From the NCBI RefSeq assembly GCF_002162135.1, contig NZ_CP021382.1, forward strand, positions 930,001 through 994,000: a stretch of DNA of 64,000 nucleotides, written 5' to 3'. The notes under the pieces were generated by a model. It was not told where the DNA came from. It worked only from the letters and a program-made list of their open reading frames with translations, and did no database searches. Each line of letters begins with the position of its first letter. Within the stretch, counting starts at the first letter, position 1. Source of the DNA: Cellvibrio sp. PSBB006 (lineage in GTDB: Bacteria; Pseudomonadota; Gammaproteobacteria; Pseudomonadales; Cellvibrionaceae). Shown piece after piece: positions 16,018 to 24,422 of this stretch. The position numbers were made by a program, and so were the translations under genes.

Positions 16018-16398
16018 TTACACCAGCGGTGGTGCGCGCGGGATGCGCGGTTGCTGGACAACCGAACTCAGTGAGGGATGGAATTCCGGTAAAGCAGGAA
16101 GGCGATAAACCAGATTGGCTACTGCGTGATGTGGCAGTTCAACCAGCAACAAGCCCCAGGGTTGTGGCCTGTCTTCATCTTTTTGTGTGGAATTGGGACG
16201 CTTGGCCAGCGCAAGGTGTTGGCTGTATGCCAGCGGGACATCGAGGGTTGCCACAAGGTTGGCATGCCCGTGCTGCTCATCGACAGCAACCGGATATTGG
16301 CTGTTGGCCGTTAAACCAAAACCACACACCAACAACAATGCCAGCGACCACCGCCACAGGGGGATGGAAAATCTGGAATGAAGTGATGAGTTTTGCAT
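16018..16398 (-). CDS. Small exported protein upstream of secDF
   Basis: A 126-residue protein with an N-terminal hydrophobic segment (WSLALLLVCGFGLTANS) that reads as a signal peptide. The C-terminus is proline-rich (PRIPRAPPLV), a style common in small periplasmic proteins encoded next to transport genes. No family is recognised. It lies 66 bp upstream of secDF on the same strand and may be in its operon. Overlapping frames on the other strand have no export signal or recognisable domain, so this one is preferred. Confidence 0.5.
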   Translation of the reverse strand: MQNSSLHSRFSIPLWRWSLALLLVCGFGLTANSQYPVAVDEQHGHANLVATLDVPLAYSQHLALAKRPNSTQKDEDRPQPWGLLLVELPHHAVANLVYRLPALPEFHPSLSSVVQQPRIPRAPPLV

Positions 16399-16530
16399 TT
16401 ACGGAGAACCGACGAAAGCGATGCCCAATAGAGTGGGGTCGAACAGCGGAATAGTCAATGGTGAGGCAGAAATAAAGCGATAGAACATGAGCCCTTCATG
16501 CTCTATCGCCTGACCGGAAAAGCCGCGCTA

Positions 16531-17145
16531 TCAATATTTGATCGTGCAACCGTAGGGACGAGTCGCCGCTGTACTGACCTCTTTACCCGCCAAAACTTCA
16601 TCCAACGCAGCGGCTACATAGTTTTTGGAATCCGGAATCACCGCCGGATTAGCCGAATCGTTATCGTCTATCGCACCGGCATAAACCAAAACACCCTCCG
16701 GGTTAATGATGTACATGTGCGGCGTGGTTTTCGCATCGTACGCCTTACCCATAGTACCGCTCGGGTCCAACAGGAACGGCGCACTCGCCGCCAGGTTATG
16801 CGCCTTACCCACCTCCAGCGCCTCCGCCGGCTCATGATAACCCTGCTTACCCTTGGCAGACGAAATGATGGTCAACCACTTCACATCCTGCGCCGTATAT
16901 TTCTCTTGCAACGACTGCATATTATTGCTGCCGTAATGCTTCCTTACATAAGGACAATCTTTGTTAAACCACTCCAACACCAACCACTCGCCTTTGTAAT
17001 CCGCAAGCGTATGCGTCTTACCCGCCGCATCCTTCACACTGAAATCCGGCGCCGGCTTACCTGGCACCGCACTCGCACTGACAAGCGCCGACAACAACAC
17101 TAACGACGCAGTAAAACTACCCAACAATACCTTTAGCGTTTTCAT
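16531..17145 (-). CDS. Periplasmic redoxin (thioredoxin-fold, AhpC/TSA-like)
   Basis: I start at the ATG at 17145, which gives a signal peptide (MKTLKVLLGSFTASLVLLSA); the frame is open to 17241. The mature protein has the redoxin pattern GKPAPDFSVKDAAGKTHTL, then LEWFNKDCPYVRKHYG and TTPHMYIINPEGVLVY with the cis-Pro. Only one Cys lies at the active site (CPYV, no CxxC), so it is probably a peroxidase-like or one-Cys redoxin. It follows the DsbD-like gene, separated by a hairpin element, suggesting that DsbD supplies its electrons in the periplasm. Confidence 0.85.
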   Translation of the reverse strand: MKTLKVLLGSFTASLVLLSALVSASAVPGKPAPDFSVKDAAGKTHTLADYKGEWLVLEWFNKDCPYVRKHYGSNNMQSLQEKYTAQDVKWLTIISSAKGKQGYHEPAEALEVGKAHNLAASAPFLLDPSGTMGKAYDAKTTPHMYIINPEGVLVYAGAIDDNDSANPAVIPDSKNYVAAALDEVLAGKEVSTAATRPYGCTIKY

Positions 17146-17207
17146 ACCAAGCCTCCGTTTCATTAACAAAAAAATATTCTTTGCACCCTCTCGCAGAATC
17201 GCACAGA

Positions 17208-17312
17208 GGCTGATCTCCCCCGGTACTTCTGAAACCCTCACGTCAGGGACGACGTGAGGGAGCTACAGGGACGTATTCACCGCGTTTTCAGAAGTACCGG
17301 GGGAGATCAGCC
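17208..17312 (-). repeat. Nested hairpin element, copy 1
   Basis: Outer arms of 27 bp (17208-17234 and 17286-17312) are perfectly complementary. Between them, read on the minus strand, lies a constant stretch (GTGAATACGTCCCTGTAGCT) and an inner 10-bp perfect hairpin (CCCTCACGTC, loop GTCCCT, GACGTGAGGG). It starts 3 bp past the DsbD-like stop and precedes the redoxin gene. A second copy with different arms is at 55002-55091. Confidence 0.9.
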
Positions 17313-17315
17313 GGT

Positions 17316-19436
17316 CTAGCTTTTGGAAAACAACTCCCGAATCAAATCCAACGTCAAAATCTGCGGCAACACCTCCTGCCCACCACCCGCCGGATAAAAC
17401 ACATACACCGGAACCGAATTTCGATTTAATGCCGCCAACGCCTCCGTAATACTCTCATCGTACCGCGTCCAATCTGCACGAATGCGCAACACATCATGCT
17501 GCTCAAACAACGTACTTGCCTCATCCGTATCCAACACCAACTTTTTATTCACCTGACACGTAATACACCAGGCCGCCGTGTAATCAATAAATACCGCCTG
17601 CCCGCTCTGCCTGGCCGCTGCAATTTTTTGTGCATCAAAGGCTTGCCACGCACTGTTGGACGCAACAGGCACCGCCGAGGTTTCAGCCTCTTGCAACTGT
17701 TGCAATGACACAACGACTGCCAAGAACACCAACACGCCGGCACTCGCTTTAATGGTTATTCGGTTAGACCGCAATAACCAGATCACCAACGACACCACCA
17801 GCAACAAACTCGCGCCGATCAACCAGCCATCATCGCCGACCAATTTACCTAGCACCCATAACAACCAGATGACGGTGGCAAATAATGGAAAGGCTAAAAA
17901 CTGACGCAAGGTTTCCATCCAGGCGCCGGGCTTTGGCAAGAATGAAGACAGTCTCGGACTTATGGCTAACAGCAAAAAGGGTGCGGCCAAACCGGCGCCC
18001 AACCCCAGAAAAATTGCCATGGCCTGTGGCGCCGGCAAGGTGGCGGAAGCGCCTAACGCGGCGCCCATAAACGGACCGGTACAAGGTGCCGCGACAAATA
18101 CCGCCAACACACCCGTAGCAAATGACGAGCGACTGTTCGCTTTACCCGCCAGGTTCATCAAGGAATGGCCAAATTCAAACGCACCGATAAAACTTAATGC
18201 CATCAACCAGAACAATAATGCCAACGCCATAACGACGACGGGCGATTGCAATTGAAAGCCCCAGCCGATCGCCGAACCGCCCGCGCGCAACGCCAGAAAA
18301 ATTCCACCCAAAGCAGCGAAGGTTGCCAGTACTCCAGCGGTGTACATCATGCCTTCGCGCACGCGATGTGCCGCAGCGCCCTGCCCTGATGTTTGAATCA
18401 GGCTGAACAATTTAATTGATAGTACCGGGAATACACAGGGCATTAAATTTAAAATGATGCCCCCGATAAACGCGAAAAATATCAAAACAATTAACGATTG
18501 ATTGGCGGGTGCTACCGACGGTGTTGAGGTAACCCCTGATGCAATCCCTGAGAGAACCAGAGGCGTGTCCGAAAATGCCCAGGCATTATCATCGGCTACG
18601 ATAATAAAATCCGTTTGTTCCGGCGTGGCAACACCACTCGCGGTATTAAATCGCAGTTGATAGCCGTCAGCCATTTCTGTTACGCCCGGCTCGGCAGCGG
18701 ACACAAAATTACCATCGAGCGGATACGCGGTTGGCGCCCCGTGTTCTTTCGAACCACGCAGCGTCATTAATAATTCAGCACTGGCTGCATTAAATGTTAA
18801 GGAATCGATTTGCCAGGGAGCGCTTTCTTTTGGCTGCGGTAAACGTGCCTGAAAATGCGCAATAATTTCCGCATCCGCCGCTGCCCATTGATCTTCATCA
18901 CCGGCGATGGGCCGCTCTAAAGTAAGCGTGGCAAAACCGGGAATGCAGTCTTCTTTACATACCAGCCATTCGAGGTCTGCTGTCAGGGTTACGCGATCAG
19001 CCCCATTAGTCGTCAGTTGCGCGGGAAATAAATAGGCAACATTGCCTTCGTAACCGATGTTGGTGAGATGGGCGATAGGCAGGCGCTTGGGACGCGGCCA
19101 TTGTGGATCGCCAACCGCGAGTTGTTCACTGTTGAATGCAAAGCGCGGTGCAGCGCCGGAGTCGCCGGCATTTTGCCAATACACGTGCCATTCGGGATCG
19201 ACTTCAAAATAGAGTCCGATGGTTTTTCCGGTAGGATTTTCCGCAAACTGTTCCGGCACCAACCAGCGAATGCGTACGTGATCGGCTTCGATAACTTCCG
19301 CAGATTGCGATTCAGAAAAGTCTGTCTTGGCTTCAGCAAAAATAGTTGTGCAAGCGATCACAAAAGTGATTGCCAATCCGACAACGCGTGTAGTGAGGTG
19401 AACCAGACTGCCCTGTTGCATTAAACCGATTCTCAT
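17316..19436 (-). CDS. Thiol:disulfide interchange protein, DsbD/ScsB-like
   Basis: Carries electrons from cytoplasmic thioredoxin across the inner membrane to periplasmic partners. I prefer the ATG at 19436; the open frame reaches a TTG at 19469. After a signal segment come an N-terminal DsbC/D-like domain (about 60-290, with WLVCKEDCIPG), eight or so membrane segments starting near NLMPCVFPVLSIKLF and including APCTGPFMGAALG, and a C-terminal thioredoxin domain with AAWCITCQVNKK. The long N-terminal domain and C-terminal CxxC resemble ScsB-type proteins. It is followed by a periplasmic redoxin, a logical electron acceptor. Confidence 0.9.
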   Translation of the reverse strand: MRIGLMQQGSLVHLTTRVVGLAITFVIACTTIFAEAKTDFSESQSAEVIEADHVRIRWLVPEQFAENPTGKTIGLYFEVDPEWHVYWQNAGDSGAAPRFAFNSEQLAVGDPQWPRPKRLPIAHLTNIGYEGNVAYLFPAQLTTNGADRVTLTADLEWLVCKEDCIPGFATLTLERPIAGDEDQWAAADAEIIAHFQARLPQPKESAPWQIDSLTFNAASAELLMTLRGSKEHGAPTAYPLDGNFVSAAEPGVTEMADGYQLRFNTASGVATPEQTDFIIVADDNAWAFSDTPLVLSGIASGVTSTPSVAPANQSLIVLIFFAFIGGIILNLMPCVFPVLSIKLFSLIQTSGQGAAAHRVREGMMYTAGVLATFAALGGIFLALRAGGSAIGWGFQLQSPVVVMALALLFWLMALSFIGAFEFGHSLMNLAGKANSRSSFATGVLAVFVAAPCTGPFMGAALGASATLPAPQAMAIFLGLGAGLAAPFLLLAISPRLSSFLPKPGAWMETLRQFLAFPLFATVIWLLWVLGKLVGDDGWLIGASLLLVVSLVIWLLRSNRITIKASAGVLVFLAVVVSLQQLQEAETSAVPVASNSAWQAFDAQKIAAARQSGQAVFIDYTAAWCITCQVNKKLVLDTDEASTLFEQHDVLRIRADWTRYDESITEALAALNRNSVPVYVFYPAGGGQEVLPQILTLDLIRELFSKS

Positions 19437-19562
19437 TATGCACTTGGAATGTAAAGCAGGGATAAGCAAAACCGCGAATGCGCCACTCGATCTTAAGCGT
19501 TAGAGAGACAAACACAAGTTATGTAACACGCGTTTATGCAAAGAAGTGTTAATAGCGCGCGT

Positions 19563-20777
19563 TTAGTGTCGTGAAGTCAAAGAATTGAGCAATTTCATCC
19601 TGACTTTGCGCCGCATATTCCGTTGCAGGTTATGCAGCAATGACATATACACATTTTTATGGCGATTCAATGACAGAAAAAATTCGGTTGCTCCCTGGCG
19701 CAACGGGCGAATGTTACCCTGACTTTCCTGCAACACCTTAGGCAAATGGCGATGCGCAGGATCGACAATCATCAGGCGGTGGCTGTCGTCAGTTAACCAA
19801 TCAGCCAACATCTCATTGATAGCCGGATTTTCCATACGGCTGCCAATCACAATCAGCTCTTCCACATCGGCCAACACCTGGTGCATAACCTTTAGTTGTG
19901 TAGGGATATAAGACGGGATGCTGTCAGAAAAATGCTGATAGCCTGCTAGCAAACTGCGCTCAAAAGCTTGCAGTTTTCCATGTGGGTCCTGATACAGACT
20001 GCGGTTCGTTACTATGCCATTGTTTTTGACCGTTAACGCCTGATTCATCTGATTGATAAAGACTAAATCAGCGAGATAATCATCCAGATGTTGCGGGTCT
20101 GGTTTCAGCTTTAATAGCCTGCGCCCTTCTTCAGTAAAAAATATATCCAACCCACCCTGGAGTTTCACCAGGTTGATGCCGTATTCGCCTTCTGAAAAAT
20201 AATCCGGCTGTTCCTCATCAATGTGGCTTTCAAAAGTGATAGCGCGGGTGGACATGCCATCACTGACGGGAATGGTTTGCGTATCCGATAAACCACTTTT
20301 AATCGGAACGCCCAAACGGGCGGCCAATAACTCGACCACCACATCCTGGTTGGTAGAAAAAATCCACAGCGGCCGATTAAGCTCCAGCAAACTTTTCAGC
20401 CCTTCGTAATCTTTCAGCACCACGGATGCAAAACCGAAGTTTTTTGCCTGACGTTCAAGCAGAAATGCATAAACCGTTTGCGCGAAGAAAATATAGGCGT
20501 TGCGAAAATCCCGCTGCAAAAAATCATAATCTGCCGACTGACTGTCGCGCGCCAGACAGTCGAGAATATGTTCGTAATGTCGATCCTCATCAGCCATCAA
20601 CTCATTCACGCGCGCAATCACGGCTTCGTTCCAGTGTGCTCCGCGCGCTTCCCAACCGGCGTTATAGGCTGCTAATCGATCTGGCGTAAGCCAACGCCGA
20701 ATCTCGGCGGTCAGTTCCCAGGTCAGTGGTAAACCACAATCAAATGACGCACCTGCGCCGAGAAATAATGCTTGCAT
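19563..20777 (-). CDS. SIR2-like domain protein
   Basis: A 404-residue soluble protein. The start MQALFLGAGASFDCGLPLTW is a SIR2-type NAD-binding loop (GAGAS), followed by IFSTNQDVVVELLAARLG (the TNxD motif) and VKLQGGLDIFF where sirtuins have an LHG-type catalytic His. The C-terminal part has VIGSRMENPAINEML, the usual GxS strand. Such SIR2-like proteins in bacteria often hydrolyse NAD in phage-defence systems (ThsA, DSR, SIR2-HerA). The catalytic His appears replaced in KLQGG, so activity is uncertain. It stands alone between DsbD and a LysR gene with no defence partner. Confidence 0.72.
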   Translation of the reverse strand: MQALFLGAGASFDCGLPLTWELTAEIRRWLTPDRLAAYNAGWEARGAHWNEAVIARVNELMADEDRHYEHILDCLARDSQSADYDFLQRDFRNAYIFFAQTVYAFLLERQAKNFGFASVVLKDYEGLKSLLELNRPLWIFSTNQDVVVELLAARLGVPIKSGLSDTQTIPVSDGMSTRAITFESHIDEEQPDYFSEGEYGINLVKLQGGLDIFFTEEGRRLLKLKPDPQHLDDYLADLVFINQMNQALTVKNNGIVTNRSLYQDPHGKLQAFERSLLAGYQHFSDSIPSYIPTQLKVMHQVLADVEELIVIGSRMENPAINEMLADWLTDDSHRLMIVDPAHRHLPKVLQESQGNIRPLRQGATEFFLSLNRHKNVYMSLLHNLQRNMRRKVRMKLLNSLTSRH

Positions 20778-20811
20778 AGTTTTTATAGTCTTGTTGGTTG
20801 ATGTGGCCGCA

Positions 20812-21708
20812 TTATGCCATGGTCTGAGTAAGAAAATTCAACAACACGGTCAAGCGATAGGGTTGATAGCGCCGTTCTTTATATACCGCAAAGATGTCAG
20901 TCGATTGTCCCTCATAGTGACCGCATAACACCTCGACCAATTCCCCCGTTTCCAATTCGTGCTGCACATCCAGTCGCGATTTATAAATAATGCCCCGCCC
21001 CGCTATGCCCCAACGTTTCACCACATCGCCATCATCGGCGCTCCGGTCCCCGCTCACATCCACCTCAATCCATTTACCGTCCTGATGAAAACCCCACTTG
21101 GTATAAGGCCGGTCGTTGCGATAAAACACAATGCAGTTGTGCTGCAACAAATCCGCAAGCGAAGTGAGCGGCGGGTGTTGCGCGAGGTAGCTGGGCGCGG
21201 CCACAAGTGTACGGCGGTTGTTACATAATTTTCGGGCCACCAGACCGGAATCTTTCAATTCGCCGTAGCGAATCACTACGTCCAACCCCTCGCGATACAA
21301 ATCCTGCATAAAGTCGGAAAAATACAATTTGATGGTGACCGCCGGGTGTTGCAGCTGAAACGCGTCAAGCCAGGGCAACATCAGATTTCGGCCGAAATCC
21401 GAAGGCAGGCCGAGACGGATTTCACCAGCAACCAGCGTCTGCATATTGCGCAATTCCGCCTCGGCACTGTCGAGCGCACCCAGCGCCTGCTGAACATGGG
21501 GCAGAAAAGCCTGACCGGCAGGACTCAGACGCACGCTGCGTGTGGTGCGTTCAAACAGGCTGACATTCAGGCTGGCTTCAAGGCGCTTGATCGCGGCCGA
21601 TACCGCCGCATTGGTGATGTTCAGCTGGCGCGCCACCTCACTCATATTGCCGTTTTCCGCCACCCGCATCACCAGGTCGAGGTCCTGCAACGAATAGTTT
21701 CCAGCCAT
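20812..21708 (-). CDS. LysR-family transcriptional regulator
   Basis: A 298-residue regulator. The N-terminal winged HTH (LVMRVAENGNMSEVARQLN, AAVSAAIKRLEASLNVSLF) is followed by a substrate-binding domain (GEIRLGLPSDFGRNLMLP, later GLVARKLCNNRR). It is divergent from a zinc-type alcohol dehydrogenase gene, with a perfect 21-bp palindrome just upstream of its own start. By the usual rule for this layout it should control the divergent gene and itself, sensing a metabolite related to that reaction. Confidence 0.93.
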   Translation of the reverse strand: MAGNYSLQDLDLVMRVAENGNMSEVARQLNITNAAVSAAIKRLEASLNVSLFERTTRSVRLSPAGQAFLPHVQQALGALDSAEAELRNMQTLVAGEIRLGLPSDFGRNLMLPWLDAFQLQHPAVTIKLYFSDFMQDLYREGLDVVIRYGELKDSGLVARKLCNNRRTLVAAPSYLAQHPPLTSLADLLQHNCIVFYRNDRPYTKWGFHQDGKWIEVDVSGDRSADDGDVVKRWGIAGRGIIYKSRLDVQHELETGELVEVLCGHYEGQSTDIFAVYKERRYQPYRLTVLLNFLTQTMA

Positions 21709-21720
21709 AGACTCACCTCA

Positions 21721-21741
21721 CTATCAAAAAATTTTTGATAG
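21721..21741. promoter_or_regulatory. Perfect palindrome, probable LysR operator
   Basis: CTATCAAAAA-A-TTTTTGATAG is a perfect 21-bp palindrome, 12 bp before the LysR start and about 105 bp before the dehydrogenase start. It contains a T-N11-A spacing as LysR regulators prefer. It is AT-rich and central to the divergent region. Confidence 0.75.
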
Positions 21742-21846
21742 TGTTGCAACAAAAAACGGAATTATCAATTATCAAGGAAAGCGCTAGCATGGTGCTTTCA
21801 TTGAGCCATCCATGTCCATTAGATCCGTCTCTGAGAGGGAGCCATC

Positions 21847-22860
21847 ATGAAAGCCGTCGCACTAAAAACCTATTTACCTATCGATAACCCCCAATCCCTG
21901 CTCGATGTTGAGCTCGAAAAACCGGCACCGCAGGGGCGCGACCTGCTGATTGCGGTGAGCGCGATATCCGTCAACCCGGTCGATACGAAAGTCCGCGCCC
22001 CCAAAGATAAACATGAAGACCAACCGCGAGTATTGGGCTGGGACGCTGTCGGGGTGGTGGAAGCCATCGGGCCGGCGGTCAGTTTGTTTAAGCCCGGTGA
22101 CCGGGTGTATTACGCCGGCGATATCACCCGCCCTGGCAGCAACAGTGAATATCAATTAGTGGATGAGCGCATTGTCGGTCGTGCGCCAGCGAGTCTTTCC
22201 AATGCTGAAGCCGCCGCCCTACCCCTGACTGCAATCACAGCCTGGGAGGGTTTGTTTGATCGTTTGCGGATTAACCGTCACGAGGATGCTGCGAAGACGC
22301 TGCTGATTATCGGCGGCGCTGGCGGTGTGGGCTCTATTGCGATTCAGCTCGCCAAACAACTCACCAAGGTGACCGTGATCGCCACCGCCTCACGCCCTGA
22401 AACCCGCGAATGGTGTTTGTCACTCGGGGCTGATTACGTTGTTGACCATCGTGAACTCATTAACAGCATGCACGCTGCCGGCCACGAACAGGTGGATTAT
22501 ATTTTCTGTTTAAACAACACCGACCAGCATTGGCTGAGCTTATGCGACCTGGTCAAACCACAAGGTATTATTTGCTCCATTGTTGAAACCAAACAGCCTG
22601 TTGAGCTCAATGGTTTGAAAAACAAGTCCGCCAGCTTTGTGTGGGAATTAATGTTCACCCGCTCCATGTTTCAGACAGACGATATGATTGAGCAACATCA
22701 CTTGCTCAACGAACTGAGCGGATTGATTGACGCTGGAAAAATTAAAACCACCGTTACCAACGTTCTCTCGCCGATTAATGCGGAAAATCTGCGTAAGGCT
22801 CATGCGCAATTGGAGAGCGGCCGCACCATTGGCAAAGTGGTACTTGAACATTGGCATTAA
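21847..22860 (+). CDS. Zinc-type alcohol dehydrogenase / quinone oxidoreductase
   Basis: A 337-residue MDR-superfamily enzyme. The GroES-like N-terminal domain (AISVNPVDTKVR, VLGWDAVGVVEAIGP, FKPGDRVYYAG) is followed by the Rossmann domain with IGGAGGVGSIAIQLAKQL binding NADPH. The Cys and His zinc ligands are absent, so it belongs to the zinc-independent quinone/enone reductase group despite the common family name. ATG at 21847 follows GAGGGAG. It is divergent from the LysR gene and was probably co-transcribed with an old-yellow-enzyme gene downstream that is now broken. Likely role: NADPH-dependent reduction of reactive enones or quinones. Confidence 0.9.
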   Translation: MKAVALKTYLPIDNPQSLLDVELEKPAPQGRDLLIAVSAISVNPVDTKVRAPKDKHEDQPRVLGWDAVGVVEAIGPAVSLFKPGDRVYYAGDITRPGSNSEYQLVDERIVGRAPASLSNAEAAALPLTAITAWEGLFDRLRINRHEDAAKTLLIIGGAGGVGSIAIQLAKQLTKVTVIATASRPETREWCLSLGADYVVDHRELINSMHAAGHEQVDYIFCLNNTDQHWLSLCDLVKPQGIICSIVETKQPVELNGLKNKSASFVWELMFTRSMFQTDDMIEQHHLLNELSGLIDAGKIKTTVTNVLSPINAENLRKAHAQLESGRTIGKVVLEHWH

Positions 22861-22892
22861 TAAATATCTACAGTCATTAGAGGTATCAAACA

Positions 22893-23220
22893 ATGAATTT
22901 ATTTACTACTGTTTCCGTCGGGCGCCTTCAATCAACGCACTGACAACTACGGTGGTAGTCAACAAAATCGCCTGCGTTTTTTAAGAGGTTGTCACCACTG
23001 TTGCAGAAGAAGTTGGCGCAGAAAAATTCGATAAACAGCGTGCTGAAAAATATTGGCCGAGGGTTATGCCGATATGATTGCGTTCGGGCGCTTCTTCGTC
23101 GCCAATCCCGATTTGGTTACGCGCCTGCAATATAATTTTCCGTTGACGGATTTCAAGGGTGAGCTGTTGTTTGGTGGCGATGGCCAGGGTTATACCGATT
23201 ATCCAGTTCATATTGTTTAG
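22893..23220 (+). pseudogene. Remnant of an alkene reductase (old yellow enzyme, NemA-like)
   Basis: Three pieces of an OYE-family flavoenzyme are still readable in order. MNLFTTVSVGRLQS (from 22893) is the usual N-terminus and ends in a stop. EVVTTVAEEVGAEK (from about 22985) is the late helix. GYADMIAFGRFFVANPDLV through GGDGQGYTDYPVHIV, up to the stop at 23220, is the C-terminus. A frame shift lies near 23050. Only about 330 of roughly 1,100 bp remain, so more than two thirds is deleted. It sits behind the dehydrogenase as in many LysR-adh-nemA loci. Confidence 0.85.
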
Positions 23221-23249
23221 CATTGACGCCGATCCAGCGTTCGTCGGTA

Positions 23250-23579
23250 TCATTTGTCTGGTGGAATGTCTGTTGCTTTTTTCCCCGCCGCTGCTTCGCT
23301 ACGTGAATGAATCAAGGGCGCACACTGGCCGTTAATAATCGCGCGAACAGCGGGAGATACTTCATATGACAATATAGTTTGTTCCCGGCTTTCCAAAGGA
23401 ATATTAATCCCCTGCTGTGTCAGCCGGGGTGATTGCCGGGCGGCATCCCAGCAATGAAGACTTTCGGCACGCTGATTGTCGTCACTGCCATAGTGATGGG
23501 CCAATTGATAACTGGTTTGCTCACTGGTTTTAAGTAATCCGAGTTTCTGGCGATGGGAACGCAACAAAGGGCGAAACAT
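23250..23579 (-). CDS. Hypothetical protein
   Basis: A 109-residue basic, hydrophilic protein with no membrane segment and no family I recognise. AAAGGAA lies about 6 nt upstream of its ATG, and it is divergent from the DUF6150 gene, which supports it as a gene. The reading frame has no internal repeats. Function unknown. Confidence 0.45.
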   Translation of the reverse strand: MFRPLLRSHRQKLGLLKTSEQTSYQLAHHYGSDDNQRAESLHCWDAARQSPRLTQQGINIPLESREQTILSYEVSPAVRAIINGQCAPLIHSRSEAAAGKKATDIPPDK

Positions 23580-23653
23580 GGTAAATTCCTTTCACGTTAC
23601 GGTTATGAATACCCTACACTTGAACCCATACATAATCGTTAAGGAAAAGTGAG

Positions 23654-23932
23654 ATGGCACGTGTTTATCAAGCCTTTTCTCAAGGCGATGCCCATATCAG
23701 GGTGGCGCTGGTGAATGACCCGGGCATGGCTGATTTGTGGGTGTACCAAGTGTCGTCCTGGGGCATGGCAGCCGGTGACGCACTCTGGTATGTCACCAAT
23801 GATCGCGATCAGGCCAGCGTGAGGGTTTATTTTTGTAGCATCGGCATGGCGCAAGTAAAAATTCACTTTGTGGCTTCACAAGGTATGGCAGGCTGGCAAC
23901 ATGCTCACCCACTTAAAGGCCGCTTCGGTTAG
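23654..23932 (+). CDS. DUF6150 family protein
   Basis: A 92-residue protein with repeating beta strands: VYQAFSQGDAHIRVALVNDP, then DLWVYQVSSWGMAAGDALWY and VRVYFCSIGMAQVKIHFV. This is the pattern of DUF6150, a small family of unknown function. It is preceded by AAGGAAAAG. It ends 7 bp before the convergent SPOR gene. Confidence 0.7.
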   Translation: MARVYQAFSQGDAHIRVALVNDPGMADLWVYQVSSWGMAAGDALWYVTNDRDQASVRVYFCSIGMAQVKIHFVASQGMAGWQHAHPLKGRFG

Positions 23933-23938
23933 TCGAGT

Positions 23939-24412
23939 TTACTTCTCTTCCGGCCATGCAATCACATCAAGCGCCCAGGAATAACCATAATTTTCGCGCA
24001 ATTTTGCAGTAGCCAGTTGAACATCTTCACGGCTCTTGAACGGCCCCGCTGCCAAAAGAGCCCAATGGATGTCCTGATCCAAAGACACAGCAATAGTCTT
24101 TACTGGCACTTTTAAATACGCTAATTCACTTTGTAACAGTTCAACCTGAGCCACCGAGGTAAATAATCCGATCTGGATACCTAAAGGTGATGTTCTTTCA
24201 TTAACATCCAGCAAACTACTGTATTCAACAGCGGCTGGTTTATCTTGTGAAATTTCTTTATCGATTTCATCCAGTTTAGGCGCCCAACGGTTATAGATAT
24301 CCATCGCCAACTTTTCTACCGGCTCGGCAATATTGGTGGGCGCCATGATCCCGGCTAAAAAAAGGGCGCAACCAAAGAGCAATAGAATAATTAAAAACCC
24401 CAGTTTTGCCAT
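23939..24412 (-). CDS. SPOR-domain membrane protein at the end of the T6SS locus
   Basis: I start at the ATG at 24412 (MAKLGFLIILLLFGCALFL), preceded by GAGGA; the frame is open to 24475. One N-terminal membrane anchor precedes a periplasmic linker and a C-terminal SPOR-like domain (LGIQIGLFTSVAQVELLQSEL, later WALLAAGPFKSREDVQLAT). SPOR domains bind denuded peptidoglycan at division sites. It is the last gene of the minus-strand run and follows the two paralogous cargo candidates by 10 bp, so it may be part of that operon. A role in the T6SS or its immunity is not established. Confidence 0.75.
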   Translation of the reverse strand: MAKLGFLIILLLFGCALFLAGIMAPTNIAEPVEKLAMDIYNRWAPKLDEIDKEISQDKPAAVEYSSLLDVNERTSPLGIQIGLFTSVAQVELLQSELAYLKVPVKTIAVSLDQDIHWALLAAGPFKSREDVQLATAKLRENYGYSWALDVIAWPEEK

Positions 24413-24422
24413 GAATGCATCC

